A DNA stretch of 58,410 nt from Planctomycetia bacterium (GTDB taxonomy: Bacteria > Planctomycetota > UBA1135 > UBA2386), in the NCBI GenBank assembly GCA_005776475.1, contig SXPB01000023.1, forward strand, positions 1 through 58,410, read 5' to 3'. The notes beneath the pieces were generated by a model. That model had not been told where the DNA came from. It saw nothing but the letters and a program-made list of their open reading frames with translations, and made no database searches. The stretch's first letter is position 1; every line of letters starts with the position of its first letter. Positions 44,501 to 52,672 of the stretch are shown piece after piece. A program made the position numbers and the translations under genes.

Positions 44501-44717
44501 GTCGCGGGTCGAGACCCTGTTCCTCGACGAGGGGTTCGGCACGCTCGACGCGCAGGCGCTGGAGACGGCCCTTGGCGCGCTCGATTCGCTGCAGGCACTC
44601 GGCTGCCAGGTCGGCGTGATTTCGCACGTCGACGGCATCGCCGAACGCATCGGTGCGCAGGTGGTCGTGCAGCCGGAAGGCGGCGGCAAGAGCCGTGTGT
44701 TCGCCCAGGCGCGCTGA
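41526..44717 (+). CDS. sbcC: Exonuclease subunit SbcC
   Basis: A 1063-residue Rad50-type ATPase. Walker A is GPVGAGKST (residues 37-45). Long alanine-rich coiled coils flank the zinc hook CPLC (Cys534, Cys537), almost exactly mid-protein. The ABC signature LSGGETF is at about 969, and Walker B LFLDEGFGTLD has Asp1001 and Glu1002. It clamps DNA ends and drives SbcD. The GTG start overlaps the sbcD stop. Every functional motif is intact. Confidence 0.96.
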   Translation: MKILAIRGENLASLARPFAIDLEHGPLANVGLFAITGPVGAGKSTLLDALCLPLFDRTPRLTGKSTVKVGDATTEPSHWLGERDPRTLLRREAQDGRAEVDFRGRDGVRYRAAWSVRRARRGSGRLQQQEMSLRDLDRDVVIAGGSRTEVLAAIQVRLGLDFAQFCRSVLLAQGEFAAFLRARPDERARLLETLTGADVYRRLSKAAHERARASAHAVELLRSQMDAHASLPIEQREGLEATLQATNGELEVCKVATTLATAYVNWHHAAEQHRRRESEATVALQQAVRASDAAEPRRERSQRLQRAMQAVPRWEVAAQAQDVAERARQELAAAMRAAQTATAGHDAAAATFAAAFAKFGSPTSVPGLVRDLPQWEPLLRQWQAAVAALAAAAARIPELEREVTAAAAEVQVLAKALPPTAARAAKAAASVEAAQAAVRAFDGEALARRRRALAGERRTAERVQALVQAWQAAADTLAAAQAAAAVATTQQSVLAKARGDAATATAQAVLRAEALQTKAGLAPLRARLVDGEPCPLCGSEAHPAAGHADDGELPVAVATLAQCRAREAAAIGAAARADANFGAALEARRVGAERSTAAHAALLAFGGFAEAAEPAAIVAQSAERLAACEAAETVLASDEQAAHAHVEALQVALAEARDALKATEAAVARHRAAEQGCAEARSRLEVAQRDAATAQQRQRDGEAGLAGACEGLADGVAGLRLLGAETGAATMLRSLHGKHQALAAAAQALAVAGAASLAATATADRTQREAAHSAQALAKALAVANVTIEDVVAAAQLGLDALGDEAQALQQLAAEVVRCRTIVQERAEQRKAHEDRDRPSLDAADAEQALRDARAHHDLVEARGQDVRSRLFADDQIRKHRAELQPLLHAAERATSTWLALDELIGSSGGDKFARFAQEMTLDLLLLEANRRLAELARRYRLRRNLDGELDFVVVDLDLGESQRSVWTLSGGETFLVSLALALALATLAAPKSRVETLFLDEGFGTLDAQALETALGALDSLQALGCQVGVISHVDGIAERIGAQVVVQPEGGGKSRVFAQAR

Positions 44718-44782
44718 CGCGGCGTCGCCAATCCCGCCGCCTCGCGCTTGCTCTTTGCCGCCGGATCCGTAACCACCGACGC

Positions 44783-46105
44783 ATGGAAACCGCAGCACCG
44801 TCGAAGGCTGGAATGTCGCTGCCGACGAAGATCATGCTCGGGCTGTTGCTCGGCGCCGGCATCGGCATCGCCTGCAACTTCGCTTGGTCGCCCGCCATCG
44901 GCACCACCAGCGTCGCTTACGAAGAATTGCTGTGGTGGGCGGACAAGGTCGCGCACCCGATCGGTCAGTTGTTCTTGCGCCTCCTGTTCATGGTGGTGGT
45001 GCCGATCGTGTTCTGCTCGCTGTTCCTCGGCGTCGCGGGGCTCGGCAGTGTGCAGGCTTTGGGGCGACTCGGCGGCAAGGCGCTGGTTTGGTTCCTCGGC
45101 ACCACGGCGTTCGCAGCAGTGCTCGGCATCGTGCTCGTCAGCACGGTGCAACCTGGGCGGCAGGTGTCGCCGGAAGTGGCGGCGCGCGTGCAGGCCGAAT
45201 ACGCCAAGGTCGCCGCCGACAAGATCAGCGAAGGCCAGAAGGGCTCCGGCTTCTCGCTGCAGACCTTCGTCGAGATCGTGCCCGACAACGTGGTCGGCGC
45301 CGCCGCCGACAACAAGAAGGTGCTCGGCGTGATCTTCTTCGCGCTGCTGCTCGGTGCCGCCGCCACGCGCCTCGCCGGTGAACGCACGCGGGTGCTGCGC
45401 GAGTTCCTGGAAGCGGTCTACGAGCTGTGCCTCAAGGTGCTGGGTTGGGCGATGGAGCTGGCGCCGATCGGCGTCGCGTGCCTGATGTTCACCGCCACCG
45501 CCAAGCTCGGCATCGACGTGATGAAGCTCGTCGGCTGGTACTTCGTCACCGCCATGGGCGGCCTGTTGTTCTACCAGTTCGTGGTGCTGACGGCGTTCGC
45601 CCGCGTGTTCGCCGGCGTCCCGCCGCTGCGCTTCCTGCGCGGCTGCAAGACGCTGCTCGCCACCGCATTCTCGACCTCGTCGTCGAACGCGACGATGCCG
45701 ACCACCATGCGCACCGCCACCGACGAGTTCGGCGTGCCGAAGGAGATCGCCGGGTTCGTGATGCCGCTCGGCGCCACCATGAACATGAACGGCACCGCGC
45801 TGTTCGAGGGCGTGGTGGTGTTGTTCCTGGCGCAGGTGTCGGGTCTGCAGCTCGGTTTTGGCGAGCAGTTGCTGCTGGTCGGCCTCGCGGTGCTCACGGC
45901 GATCGGCGCCGCCGGCGTGCCTGGCGGTTCGTTGCCGTTGTTGGCCGTGGTGCTGACGCAGGTCGGCATCCGCCCGGAGATGCTGGCGTTGATCCTCGGC
46001 GTCGATCGCCTGGTCGACATGACGCGCACGTTGCCGAACGTCACCAGCGACCTCGTCTGCAGCATGTGGCTGGCGCGCCGCGAAGGCCACGTGCTCAAGT
46101 CGTGA
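44783..46105 (+). CDS. Dicarboxylate/amino acid:cation symporter
   Basis: A 440-residue transporter of the GltP/DctA (DAACS) family. It has the first helices KIMLGLLLGAGIGIACNF and LFLRLLFMVVVPIVFCSL, the serine-rich hairpin AFSTSSSNATMPTTM, and the cation-binding MPLGATMNMNGTALFEG. GIGAAGVPGGS-type hairpin 2 appears as AIGAAGVPGGSLPLL, and DRLVDMTRTLPNVTSD is the substrate-binding helix. It imports glutamate, aspartate or C4-dicarboxylates with sodium or protons. An insertion after the fourth helix (about residues 130-170) is longer than in GltP. Confidence 0.94.
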   Translation: METAAPSKAGMSLPTKIMLGLLLGAGIGIACNFAWSPAIGTTSVAYEELLWWADKVAHPIGQLFLRLLFMVVVPIVFCSLFLGVAGLGSVQALGRLGGKALVWFLGTTAFAAVLGIVLVSTVQPGRQVSPEVAARVQAEYAKVAADKISEGQKGSGFSLQTFVEIVPDNVVGAAADNKKVLGVIFFALLLGAAATRLAGERTRVLREFLEAVYELCLKVLGWAMELAPIGVACLMFTATAKLGIDVMKLVGWYFVTAMGGLLFYQFVVLTAFARVFAGVPPLRFLRGCKTLLATAFSTSSSNATMPTTMRTATDEFGVPKEIAGFVMPLGATMNMNGTALFEGVVVLFLAQVSGLQLGFGEQLLLVGLAVLTAIGAAGVPGGSLPLLAVVLTQVGIRPEMLALILGVDRLVDMTRTLPNVTSDLVCSMWLARREGHVLKS

Positions 46106-46108
46106 CCT

Positions 46109-46495
46109 TCAGCATGGGGTCTCCGGTCGATCGAGCACGAAGCCCATCGTGGTGATGCGCCACGGCACCACCGGCACGAACAGGTAGCCGGTGCAGCGCC
46201 ACGCGACGAGCAGGCGCGGGCGGCTGGTGACATCGCCAGGACGGAAGCCCATGTGCGGGGCAGGAGCGCGGTGCGCCGGCGTGTAGAGGTGCCACTGCGG
46301 CCAGCCCGGATCGGCGGCGCAACCGAGCGCGAGCGGGCTCGCTTGCCAGCTCGCGGCGACGGGCACGGAACCCTGGTTCGGGCACTGTGCGGCCAGCGAA
46401 GCCTGCAGCGTGAGCATCGACAGCAACACGATGCCGGGGCTCGTGGTAACGGCGACCATGCGGCGCCAGAACGGAACGATGTGGGTGTGGTCCAT
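46109..46495 (-). CDS. Small secreted protein
   Basis: About 128 residues with a signal peptide (PGIVLLSMLTLQASLAAQ). The mature part has three cysteines and several tryptophans (WPQWHLYTP, LVAWRCTGYLF) and no recognised family. MVAV at 46459 is an alternative start. The gene is convergent with the symporter, three bases apart. Confidence 0.55.
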   Translation of the reverse strand: MDHTHIVPFWRRMVAVTTSPGIVLLSMLTLQASLAAQCPNQGSVPVAASWQASPLALGCAADPGWPQWHLYTPAHRAPAPHMGFRPGDVTSRPRLLVAWRCTGYLFVPVVPWRITTMGFVLDRPETPC

Positions 46496-46606
46496 GCCGG
46501 TAGTGGCGTCGCGGAACCTCATCCCGGCGCGATTTCCTGCGTGAGTCGCCGCGCCGGCCGCCAATGCCCAGTGGCGCCGACGTCGAACCGGTGATTCACT
46601 GCGCGC

Positions 46607-46942
46607 ATGAAGATGACTTCTGCCGAACGCATGAACCTGATGCGGTTCGTGTGTTCGTTCGTGTGGACCGACCTCAAGGTCGCCCAGCAGGAACGCGACC
46701 TGGTGATGCGCATCGCCGGCCGCCTCGGACTCACCGAGCCCGAGAGCAAGCAGGTCGCCCAGTGGCTGCAGATTCCGCCGAACGTCGAAGAGGTCGATCC
46801 GACCGGCGTGCCGGCAGCGCATCGCAAGCTGTTCCTGCAGGCGGCCGAGCTGGCGATCAAGGCCGATGGGCGCGTGGTGCCGGCCGAACGCGATTCGCTG
46901 GCGCTGTTCCGCAGTCTGCTTGGCGGCGACGCGACCAGCTGA
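46607..46942 (+). CDS. TerB-like protein
   Basis: A 111-residue all-helical protein of the TerB/DjlA group. Two matching helix-loop segments, WTDLKVAQQERDLVMRIA and IKADGRVVPAERDSLALF, carry the acidic residues characteristic of the TerB fold. Family members occur in tellurite-resistance and stress operons, but no other ter gene is near. It is convergent with the lipoprotein gene ending at 46958. Confidence 0.8.
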   Translation: MKMTSAERMNLMRFVCSFVWTDLKVAQQERDLVMRIAGRLGLTEPESKQVAQWLQIPPNVEEVDPTGVPAAHRKLFLQAAELAIKADGRVVPAERDSLALFRSLLGGDATS

Positions 46943-46957
46943 TCCGGGCGCCGTCGG

Positions 46958-48703
46958 TCAGAGCTTCGCGCGGTGCTCGTCCCACATGCGCTCGGCAAAC
47001 GGGCTCCACGCCCGCGTCCACTCGCCGCGTGGTTCGATCTGCATGTAGCGATCGACGTAGTCGAACAGCGGATCGTGGGCCCAGGCCTGCTTCAGGCCCA
47101 TCGCATGCGTCGCCAGCACGAAGCCGATCCAGGCGTTGGCGGTGCAGCAGCGCCGGTAGGGGTCCCCGGTCCACGTCTTGTTGTCGTGCGCGGGGTCGTC
47201 GTGGTGGCGATTGCCCCATTCGGGCAGTCCGACATCTTCGGGGCCGTAGTTGCCGTGGCCACCGTTCCAGGTGCCGGCCTTCGTCTCGGCGACGACGAAC
47301 GTCTGCGCATCTTCGCCGAACGCGAAGCGCTGCTCACGCGCGCAACGCAGCAGCGCCTCGTCACCGAGCAAGGCACCCGCCAGCAGCACCGGGAACTTGC
47401 GGCCGCTGCCGGAGCCACCGTCGGCGAGGAAGCGTCCACCCGCCTGCACGATGCCGTAGTTGTCGATGCCGAGCTGCACCATGTGGATGGCCAGCGGCAG
47501 CTTCTGTTCCTGCGGCAGATCGAGTTGCAGCACCAGCGCCGCCTGGCCGACCAGGTCGGCGAGGTCGCGGCCGTAGTCGGGCATGTGCAGTCGCGGATGC
47601 AGGTAGCGGCCGGTCCAGCCCTGCACGTGGTCGAGCCAGGTGCGTTCGAAGCGGCCGACGAGTTCTGCGATCACCGGCGTGCCTGGTACCGGCGCCAGCC
47701 GCGCGAGCTTGCCGAGGTCGAGCGCGTTCACGTTCCAGCGGCAGGTCTTGTCGGTGCCCGAGTACGGCGGTCGGAACGAGCCCACGGGCGGCGCTTCGGC
47801 AAGGCACGTCAGCACCGCGCACGAATCGAGCTGCGGCAGGTTGCCGGCCTGCGGATGGCTGGTGGCGGTCACCAGCGACGAACCGGGGCGCAGCACCAAC
47901 GGTTGCTGGCGCGAGACGCCGAGCCCCTTGTTGAGGGCCGGGTCGTAGCGACCGCGCGCACCGTCGCCGAACATCGCGTTGTCGTAGCCTTGTTGCAGTG
48001 ACTTCGGGTCGGGATCGAGCATCGAACCGTGCCGCACACGCGGTCCGTCGTTCGTCGACAGCGGCGAGATCGCGACGATGTTGACCGGGCCGACCACCCA
48101 CCAGTCGCCGTTGGCGAAGCGACCGCTCTGCACCGGTTGGTCGAACGTCCACGACGTGCCCAGGTGTTCGATCGCCGCGAGGTGCCCGACCGGAACGGCG
48201 ATGGTCTCGCGGCTGCCATCGCGACCGACCGTGGTTGCGATGCGATCGCCGACGACGACGCCGTCACTGGTGGCAATGGCGCTGCGGTTGCCGCGCAAGT
48301 CGCGCGCGCGCACGCTGACGTGCAACGACACCCCCAGAGGCAGGTCGAGGCCGCTGGCCGAGGCGCGCGTGGCGCCGCCGAGTTCGGCCCACGGCAGCAC
48401 GTCGGCATCGCCGGCGCGGGTGCCGACGCACCACTCGTAGACGACCGGTTCGCCTTCGGGGTCGACGAAGTCGTCCCAGTTCGCGAACAGCGAGGAGCGA
48501 ACGTCCTGGCCGTCGACATCGGCGGCCAGACCGTCGCGAACCTGGGCAGTCGCCGGTGGCCCGTTCTGGGACGGCGGGGTCGGCGGTGGTGTGCTGCAGG
48601 CAGCCGCCAGCAGGATTGCCAGCGTGGCAGTGCGACCGGTGTGCGGTCGAATGCCCCTGGCGGCGTCGTTTGGTCCGAAGTCTGCCCAGCTTCCAGCCTT
48701 CAT
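46958..48703 (-). CDS. Large lipoprotein with fibronectin-like and toroid-like parts
   Basis: A 581-residue lipoprotein (lipobox in LAILLAAACSTPP). The first 100 mature residues look like a fibronectin-type beta-sandwich (FVDPEGEPVVYEWCVGTRAG, GVSLHVSVRARDLRGNRSA). The larger C-terminal part has features of an alpha/alpha toroid as in polysaccharide lyases and glycosidases (LVLQLDLPQEQKLPLAIHMV, YRRCCTANAWIGFVLATHAM), but no catalytic set could be assigned. The start at 48703 is the only ATG near the signal. It is divergent from the exopolysaccharide group. Confidence 0.72.
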   Translation of the reverse strand: MKAGSWADFGPNDAARGIRPHTGRTATLAILLAAACSTPPPTPPSQNGPPATAQVRDGLAADVDGQDVRSSLFANWDDFVDPEGEPVVYEWCVGTRAGDADVLPWAELGGATRASASGLDLPLGVSLHVSVRARDLRGNRSAIATSDGVVVGDRIATTVGRDGSRETIAVPVGHLAAIEHLGTSWTFDQPVQSGRFANGDWWVVGPVNIVAISPLSTNDGPRVRHGSMLDPDPKSLQQGYDNAMFGDGARGRYDPALNKGLGVSRQQPLVLRPGSSLVTATSHPQAGNLPQLDSCAVLTCLAEAPPVGSFRPPYSGTDKTCRWNVNALDLGKLARLAPVPGTPVIAELVGRFERTWLDHVQGWTGRYLHPRLHMPDYGRDLADLVGQAALVLQLDLPQEQKLPLAIHMVQLGIDNYGIVQAGGRFLADGGSGSGRKFPVLLAGALLGDEALLRCAREQRFAFGEDAQTFVVAETKAGTWNGGHGNYGPEDVGLPEWGNRHHDDPAHDNKTWTGDPYRRCCTANAWIGFVLATHAMGLKQAWAHDPLFDYVDRYMQIEPRGEWTRAWSPFAERMWDEHRAKL

Positions 48704-48901
48704 TGCTTGGCAGCCTATCGGCAACGAAGGCCATACGCCCGGACTGTTCCCGTGCGGTTGGCACTTCGACGCAGGCGGATGCGGTCCGAATGCCGAAAGG
48801 ACAGCCGATGGCTGCAGTCGTGCGGTTGCGGTCCGGCTTCGGCTAGGATCGCCGCCTCGCGTCGAGCAGGCACCCTCGGGACGCGATGAGCACGTAGCAG
48901 C

Positions 48902-50545
48902 ATGACGAAGAATCTTGCAGACGAACTGCAGCGCACGGCGCGGGCAGCGCTGACTGGCTTGCAGCCGACAGCACAAGGGGAAGAGGCGGGTGGCTTGTCG
49001 TTCCGACGGCTGCTCGCGGCTGCGTTCCGGGCCAGGTACCTGGTGTTCGGGACGACCCTGTTCGGGTTGCTGGTCGGCACGTTCCTCGCGATCACCACGG
49101 CCAACAACTACGTCAGCACCGGCACGTTCCGCCTTGCGGGGATCGGCGCCGAGAAGTTCAGTGCCGACTCGACGCGCACGGCGGAGACGAGCCTCGAGTC
49201 GATTGCGACCGGCGCCACCTACATCCTCAACACCGACGAGCTGATGACGCGCGTCGTCAAGCGGGTCGGCGCGGCGCGCATCCTGGCGCCGTACCAGCCG
49301 GGTGGCGCAGACGAAAGCGGCCCGCGCGCCTGGTTCTTCAAGATCCAGCGCGACTGGAACGCCACGCGCGAAGCGGATCGCACGCCCGAGGAGGCGCTGA
49401 AGCGGTTGAAGAAGACCGTGTTCGTCGAGCGGCCGCGCTACACCGACGTGCTGATCACGACCTGCTCCGCGAACAACCCGGAGCTGGCGCAGGAGATCCT
49501 GTCGGCCTACATGGCCGAGGCGATCACGCTGCACATCGAGAAGTACGACGATACGCGCGCCTACGACGCGGCGAAGCTCGCGTTCGAAGGGAGCGAGGCG
49601 AAACGCAAGGCGGCGACCAACAAGCTGCGCGAGTTCCTCGACCGCAAGGCGTTCGTCGAAGACTTCGACATGGAGCTGACGCGCCTGAAGAAGTCGGTGG
49701 CGGACAGCGGCACCGAAGTCGCCAAGCTCGAGACGCTGATCACCGTCAAGACCGCGGCGATCGAGAGCCTGCGGCTCAAGCTGGAAGGGCCGGATGCGAT
49801 TCCGAAGATGGTCGAGGAAGACCAGGTGGGCATCGCCTCCGACCAGTTGGCGAAGTATCGGGAAGAGCAAGCCAAGCTCGTGCTGCAGCTCGGCGTCCTG
49901 AAGAAGGACCGCAAGAACCCGAAGGACTTCGATGTCGTCACGCTGGAGAACCGCATTGCCGGCTACGACGAACTCATCAGGAAGGCCGGCGAGTCCACCG
50001 AAGGCAGGACGCCGCAGAAGGTCTCCGTCATCAACAAGGCCTACACCATCCGCCAGGAAGAGAAACTGAAGACGGAAACCGAGGTCGAGACCGCGACGAC
50101 GACGCTGGGGCTCACCAAGCAGATGCACGAGAAGAACCTCGCCAGCCTGCGGCAGCTGCAGACCCTGGAGTCGGAGTTCGTGTCGCTGCGAGCCGAGAAG
50201 GTGACGGCCGAAGGCAACGAGGAGGCGAGCCGCATCAACTGGGAGGCGTGGCAGCAGAAGCGCGCCCTCAGCCAGGGCAACTTCAGCGCGCTGAAGGACG
50301 TCGCGCCGGCGACTCTCCCGCTCGAGAAGGAAGGCCCCAACCGCGGCAAGTCGCTGCTCGGCGGCTTGTTCGTCGGCTTGTTCCTCGGTCTCGGCATCGT
50401 CGTGCTGCGCTCCCTGCCGGACACGGTGGTGCGCACGCGCGAAGACCTCGAGAGCATCGACGGGCTCGCGGTCATCGGGGCGATGCCGCGGCTCGATGCG
50501 ACCAACCTGCGGCGCCACGTGGCGCTGCGCGAACAAGGCTGGTGA
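48902..50545 (+). CDS. Wzz/chain-length-determinant-like polysaccharide co-polymerase
   Basis: A 547-residue inner-membrane protein. Membrane helices at about residues 46-65 (YLVFGTTLFGLLVGTFLAIT) and near the C terminus (GGLFVGLFLGLGIVVLRSLP) bracket a long periplasmic part rich in coiled coil. The topology matches Wzz/PCP proteins that set polysaccharide chain length and work with a CpsD/Wzc-type ATPase. That partner follows 11 bases downstream. A possible -10 box TAGGAT lies about 45 bases ahead of the start. Confidence 0.87.
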   Translation: MTKNLADELQRTARAALTGLQPTAQGEEAGGLSFRRLLAAAFRARYLVFGTTLFGLLVGTFLAITTANNYVSTGTFRLAGIGAEKFSADSTRTAETSLESIATGATYILNTDELMTRVVKRVGAARILAPYQPGGADESGPRAWFFKIQRDWNATREADRTPEEALKRLKKTVFVERPRYTDVLITTCSANNPELAQEILSAYMAEAITLHIEKYDDTRAYDAAKLAFEGSEAKRKAATNKLREFLDRKAFVEDFDMELTRLKKSVADSGTEVAKLETLITVKTAAIESLRLKLEGPDAIPKMVEEDQVGIASDQLAKYREEQAKLVLQLGVLKKDRKNPKDFDVVTLENRIAGYDELIRKAGESTEGRTPQKVSVINKAYTIRQEEKLKTETEVETATTTLGLTKQMHEKNLASLRQLQTLESEFVSLRAEKVTAEGNEEASRINWEAWQQKRALSQGNFSALKDVAPATLPLEKEGPNRGKSLLGGLFVGLFLGLGIVVLRSLPDTVVRTREDLESIDGLAVIGAMPRLDATNLRRHVALREQGW

Positions 50546-50556
50546 CGGAGACAACC

Positions 50557-51222
50557 ATGGCGAACGTCATCCAGAAGCACGATCCGAAGAGCCGCCGCAG
50601 CGAGGTCATCTCGACCGAACTCGGCCATCTGTGGTCGGGGCTGTTGCAGCGCGGCGTCGGCGAGTCCCATCGCACGATCGGCTTCTGCGCGATCGCCGAC
50701 GACGAAGGCTCGAATACGCTGGCGGCCAACCTCGCGCTTTTCCTTGGCAGCAAGGGCAAGCGGGTGGCGTTGGTCGAGGCGACCTTGCGGCAGCAGGCGC
50801 TGGGCGCGGTGTTCCAGGCGACGCCTTCGCCGGGCCTCGCCGAGTTGCTCGTCGGTCAGGCGATGCTGCGCGACGCGATGCGCTTGCAGGTGGCGGCGGG
50901 CGTCGATCTGTTGCCGGCCGGCAGCAGTGGCGATCCGTTCTGGGCGTTCACCGGCGACAAACTGCGCGGCATCCTGGCCAGCGTGCTCGCCGATCGCGAC
51001 ATCTGCTTCGTCGACGTGCCCGGCCTCAACCATTCGCCCGAAGCGAGCTTCGTCGTGCGCTCGCTCGACGCTGTGGTGCTCGTGGTCGAAGCGAACCGGC
51101 ACCGATCGACGGTCGTGCGCCGCAGCCTGACCTACCTGCGCTCGCTGGGCACGCCGGTGCTCGGTGCGGTCGTCAACGAGCTGGTGCACGAAGTGCCCGT
51201 GCTCGTGCAGAAGATCATGTAG
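50557..51222 (+). CDS. CpsD/CapB-like ATPase with degenerate P-loop
   Basis: A 221-residue protein with the fold and order of a bacterial tyrosine kinase of the CpsD type, but with altered key residues. The Walker A (usually GEGKST) reads DEGSNT (residues 49-54), with no lysine. Walker A' reads ALVEATLR in place of LIDADLR. Walker B is ICFVDVPG. No tyrosine cluster is present at the C terminus. The rest (VDLLPAGSSGDPFWAF, SLDAVVLVVEANRHRS, GTPVLGAVVNEL) matches the family well. It probably regulates the Wzz-like partner without phosphorylating it. Confidence 0.85.
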   Translation: MANVIQKHDPKSRRSEVISTELGHLWSGLLQRGVGESHRTIGFCAIADDEGSNTLAANLALFLGSKGKRVALVEATLRQQALGAVFQATPSPGLAELLVGQAMLRDAMRLQVAAGVDLLPAGSSGDPFWAFTGDKLRGILASVLADRDICFVDVPGLNHSPEASFVVRSLDAVVLVVEANRHRSTVVRRSLTYLRSLGTPVLGAVVNELVHEVPVLVQKIM

Positions 51223-51253
51223 TCGGCGCCGCGCGGGCCGCTACAACGCCCGC

Positions 51254-52672
51254 GTGATCGGTGCTCCCGGCAAAGCCCTCGCGATCGATGCGTCGGCGTG
51301 GTTCCACGACCCGGCGCTGCGTGGCCACCTGTCGCCGCGGCACTGGCGCCGTCTGCAGCCGCGTCTGGCCGAAGCGGCACGCGCGACGTGGTCGGCCTGT
51401 CGTCCGCACGTCGTCTCGGCGACCTGGTTCGTGCCGAGCGAACTCGTCGCGTTGGCGCCCGATTGGCTGCGCGAGCTGGTCGCGGCGGGGCACGAAGTGG
51501 CGTTGGCGGTGAGTGCATCAGCGCCGCTGGCGGCGCTGCCTGCTGGCGAACGCGAGCGCACGCTGGCGGCGTGGTCGCGCGCGCTGCGGGCCGTCGAAGC
51601 CGCCACGGGCATCGCCGTGCAGGGTTGCCGTTCGGCCTTTGCCCAGGACGCCGACGATCCTGCGTGGCAACGCTGGCGGCGCGCCGAGTCGCTCGTCTAC
51701 GACGGCACGCGGCTGCCGCCCGACGCGGCCGTGTTCGCGGCGTGGCGATGCGATGGTGGGGCCCAGCGCCTGGTCGGGTTGCCACCCGCCGTGTTCGCGG
51801 CCCACTACGACCGCATTGCCGACGGCGCGGTCGCGTTGCAGCAGCTTGCGGCCATGCATCGGGTGTCGCTGGCGACGACGTTGGCGATCGCGTCGATGCC
51901 CGCGTTGCGCCGGGCTCCGGTTGCCGACGAACCGCAGGCCGCGCCGCACCCGCAGGCGCCGCGGTTCGCGATCGTCGTGCCTCTGAAGGACGAAGAATCC
52001 GGCATCGAATCGCTGGCGCTCGAGCTGGCCGCTCTGGCCCGCGACCTCGCCGATGCTGCCGCGTGCGAGTTCGTGTTCGTCGACGACGGCAGTCGTGATC
52101 GCACCTGGGCGTTGCTGCAGCAGCACTTCGCCGGCCGCCCCGGCTGCACGTTGGTGCAGCACCCACACAACCTCGGCGTCGCGGCCGCGATCCGCACCGG
52201 GCTGCGCGCCACCGACGCCCCGCTGTGCGCGTCGATCGACGGCGACCTCAGCTACGACCCGACCGAGTTGCGAGCGATGCTGCACCTGGCGCACGCGGAG
52301 CGGGCCGACGTCGTCACGGCCTCGCCGTACCACCCACGCGGCGGCGTGAAGAACGTGCCGAACTGGCGCCTGTTCCTGTCGCGCACGCTGTCGGCCGTCT
52401 ACCGCGTGTTGCTGCGTTCGCCGCTGCGCACCTGGACGGCGTGCTTTCGCGTCTACCGTCGGGAGGCGGTCGCCGAGCTGCCGCAGTCGCATCCGGGCTT
52501 CCTCGGCACCGCCGAGTTGCTGGTGCGCGTGCTGCGCCGCGGCGGTCGCGTCGTCGAGCATCCGTGCGTGCTCGAGGCGCGCCTGTTCGGGTTCTCGAAG
52601 ATGAAGGTGCTGCGCACGATCCGACAGCACCTGGGCCTGTTGTGGCAGGTGCTGTGGCGGCGGATCACTTGA
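51254..52672 (+). CDS. Degenerate polysaccharide-deacetylase domain fused to family 2 glycosyltransferase
   Basis: A 472-residue fusion. Residues 8-190 follow the exopolysaccharide NodB-type deacetylase pattern (LAIDASAWFHDP for the usual VDVEDYFH; AAGHEVALAVSAS for AAGHEIASHGYSH). The second aspartate and both metal histidines are therefore replaced. Residues about 238-472 are a GT-A transferase: FAIVVPLKDEESGI, FVFVDDGSRDRT, CASIDGDLSYDP (DxD) and a C-terminal block like that of dolichyl-phosphate-mannose synthase-type enzymes. GTG at 51254 is the start. Its last eight bases overlap the convergent transferase gene. Confidence 0.78.
   Translation: MIGAPGKALAIDASAWFHDPALRGHLSPRHWRRLQPRLAEAARATWSACRPHVVSATWFVPSELVALAPDWLRELVAAGHEVALAVSASAPLAALPAGERERTLAAWSRALRAVEAATGIAVQGCRSAFAQDADDPAWQRWRRAESLVYDGTRLPPDAAVFAAWRCDGGAQRLVGLPPAVFAAHYDRIADGAVALQQLAAMHRVSLATTLAIASMPALRRAPVADEPQAAPHPQAPRFAIVVPLKDEESGIESLALELAALARDLADAAACEFVFVDDGSRDRTWALLQQHFAGRPGCTLVQHPHNLGVAAAIRTGLRATDAPLCASIDGDLSYDPTELRAMLHLAHAERADVVTASPYHPRGGVKNVPNWRLFLSRTLSAVYRVLLRSPLRTWTACFRVYRREAVAELPQSHPGFLGTAELLVRVLRRGGRVVEHPCVLEARLFGFSKMKVLRTIRQHLGLLWQVLWRRIT

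Noticed and set aside
41436-44798. Long minus-strand frame covering all of sbcC
   Set aside because: Shadow of the coiled-coil coding sequence; sbcC has every functional motif in the right order.
46109-46822. Longer version of the small secreted protein starting at 46822
   Set aside because: It would overlap the TerB-like gene on the opposite strand, and the signal peptide would be internal.
46958-50554. Very long open frame on the minus strand opposite the Wzz-like gene
   Set aside because: Only the part below 48703 has a lipoprotein signal and natural composition; the rest is the arginine-rich shadow of the Wzz-like gene.
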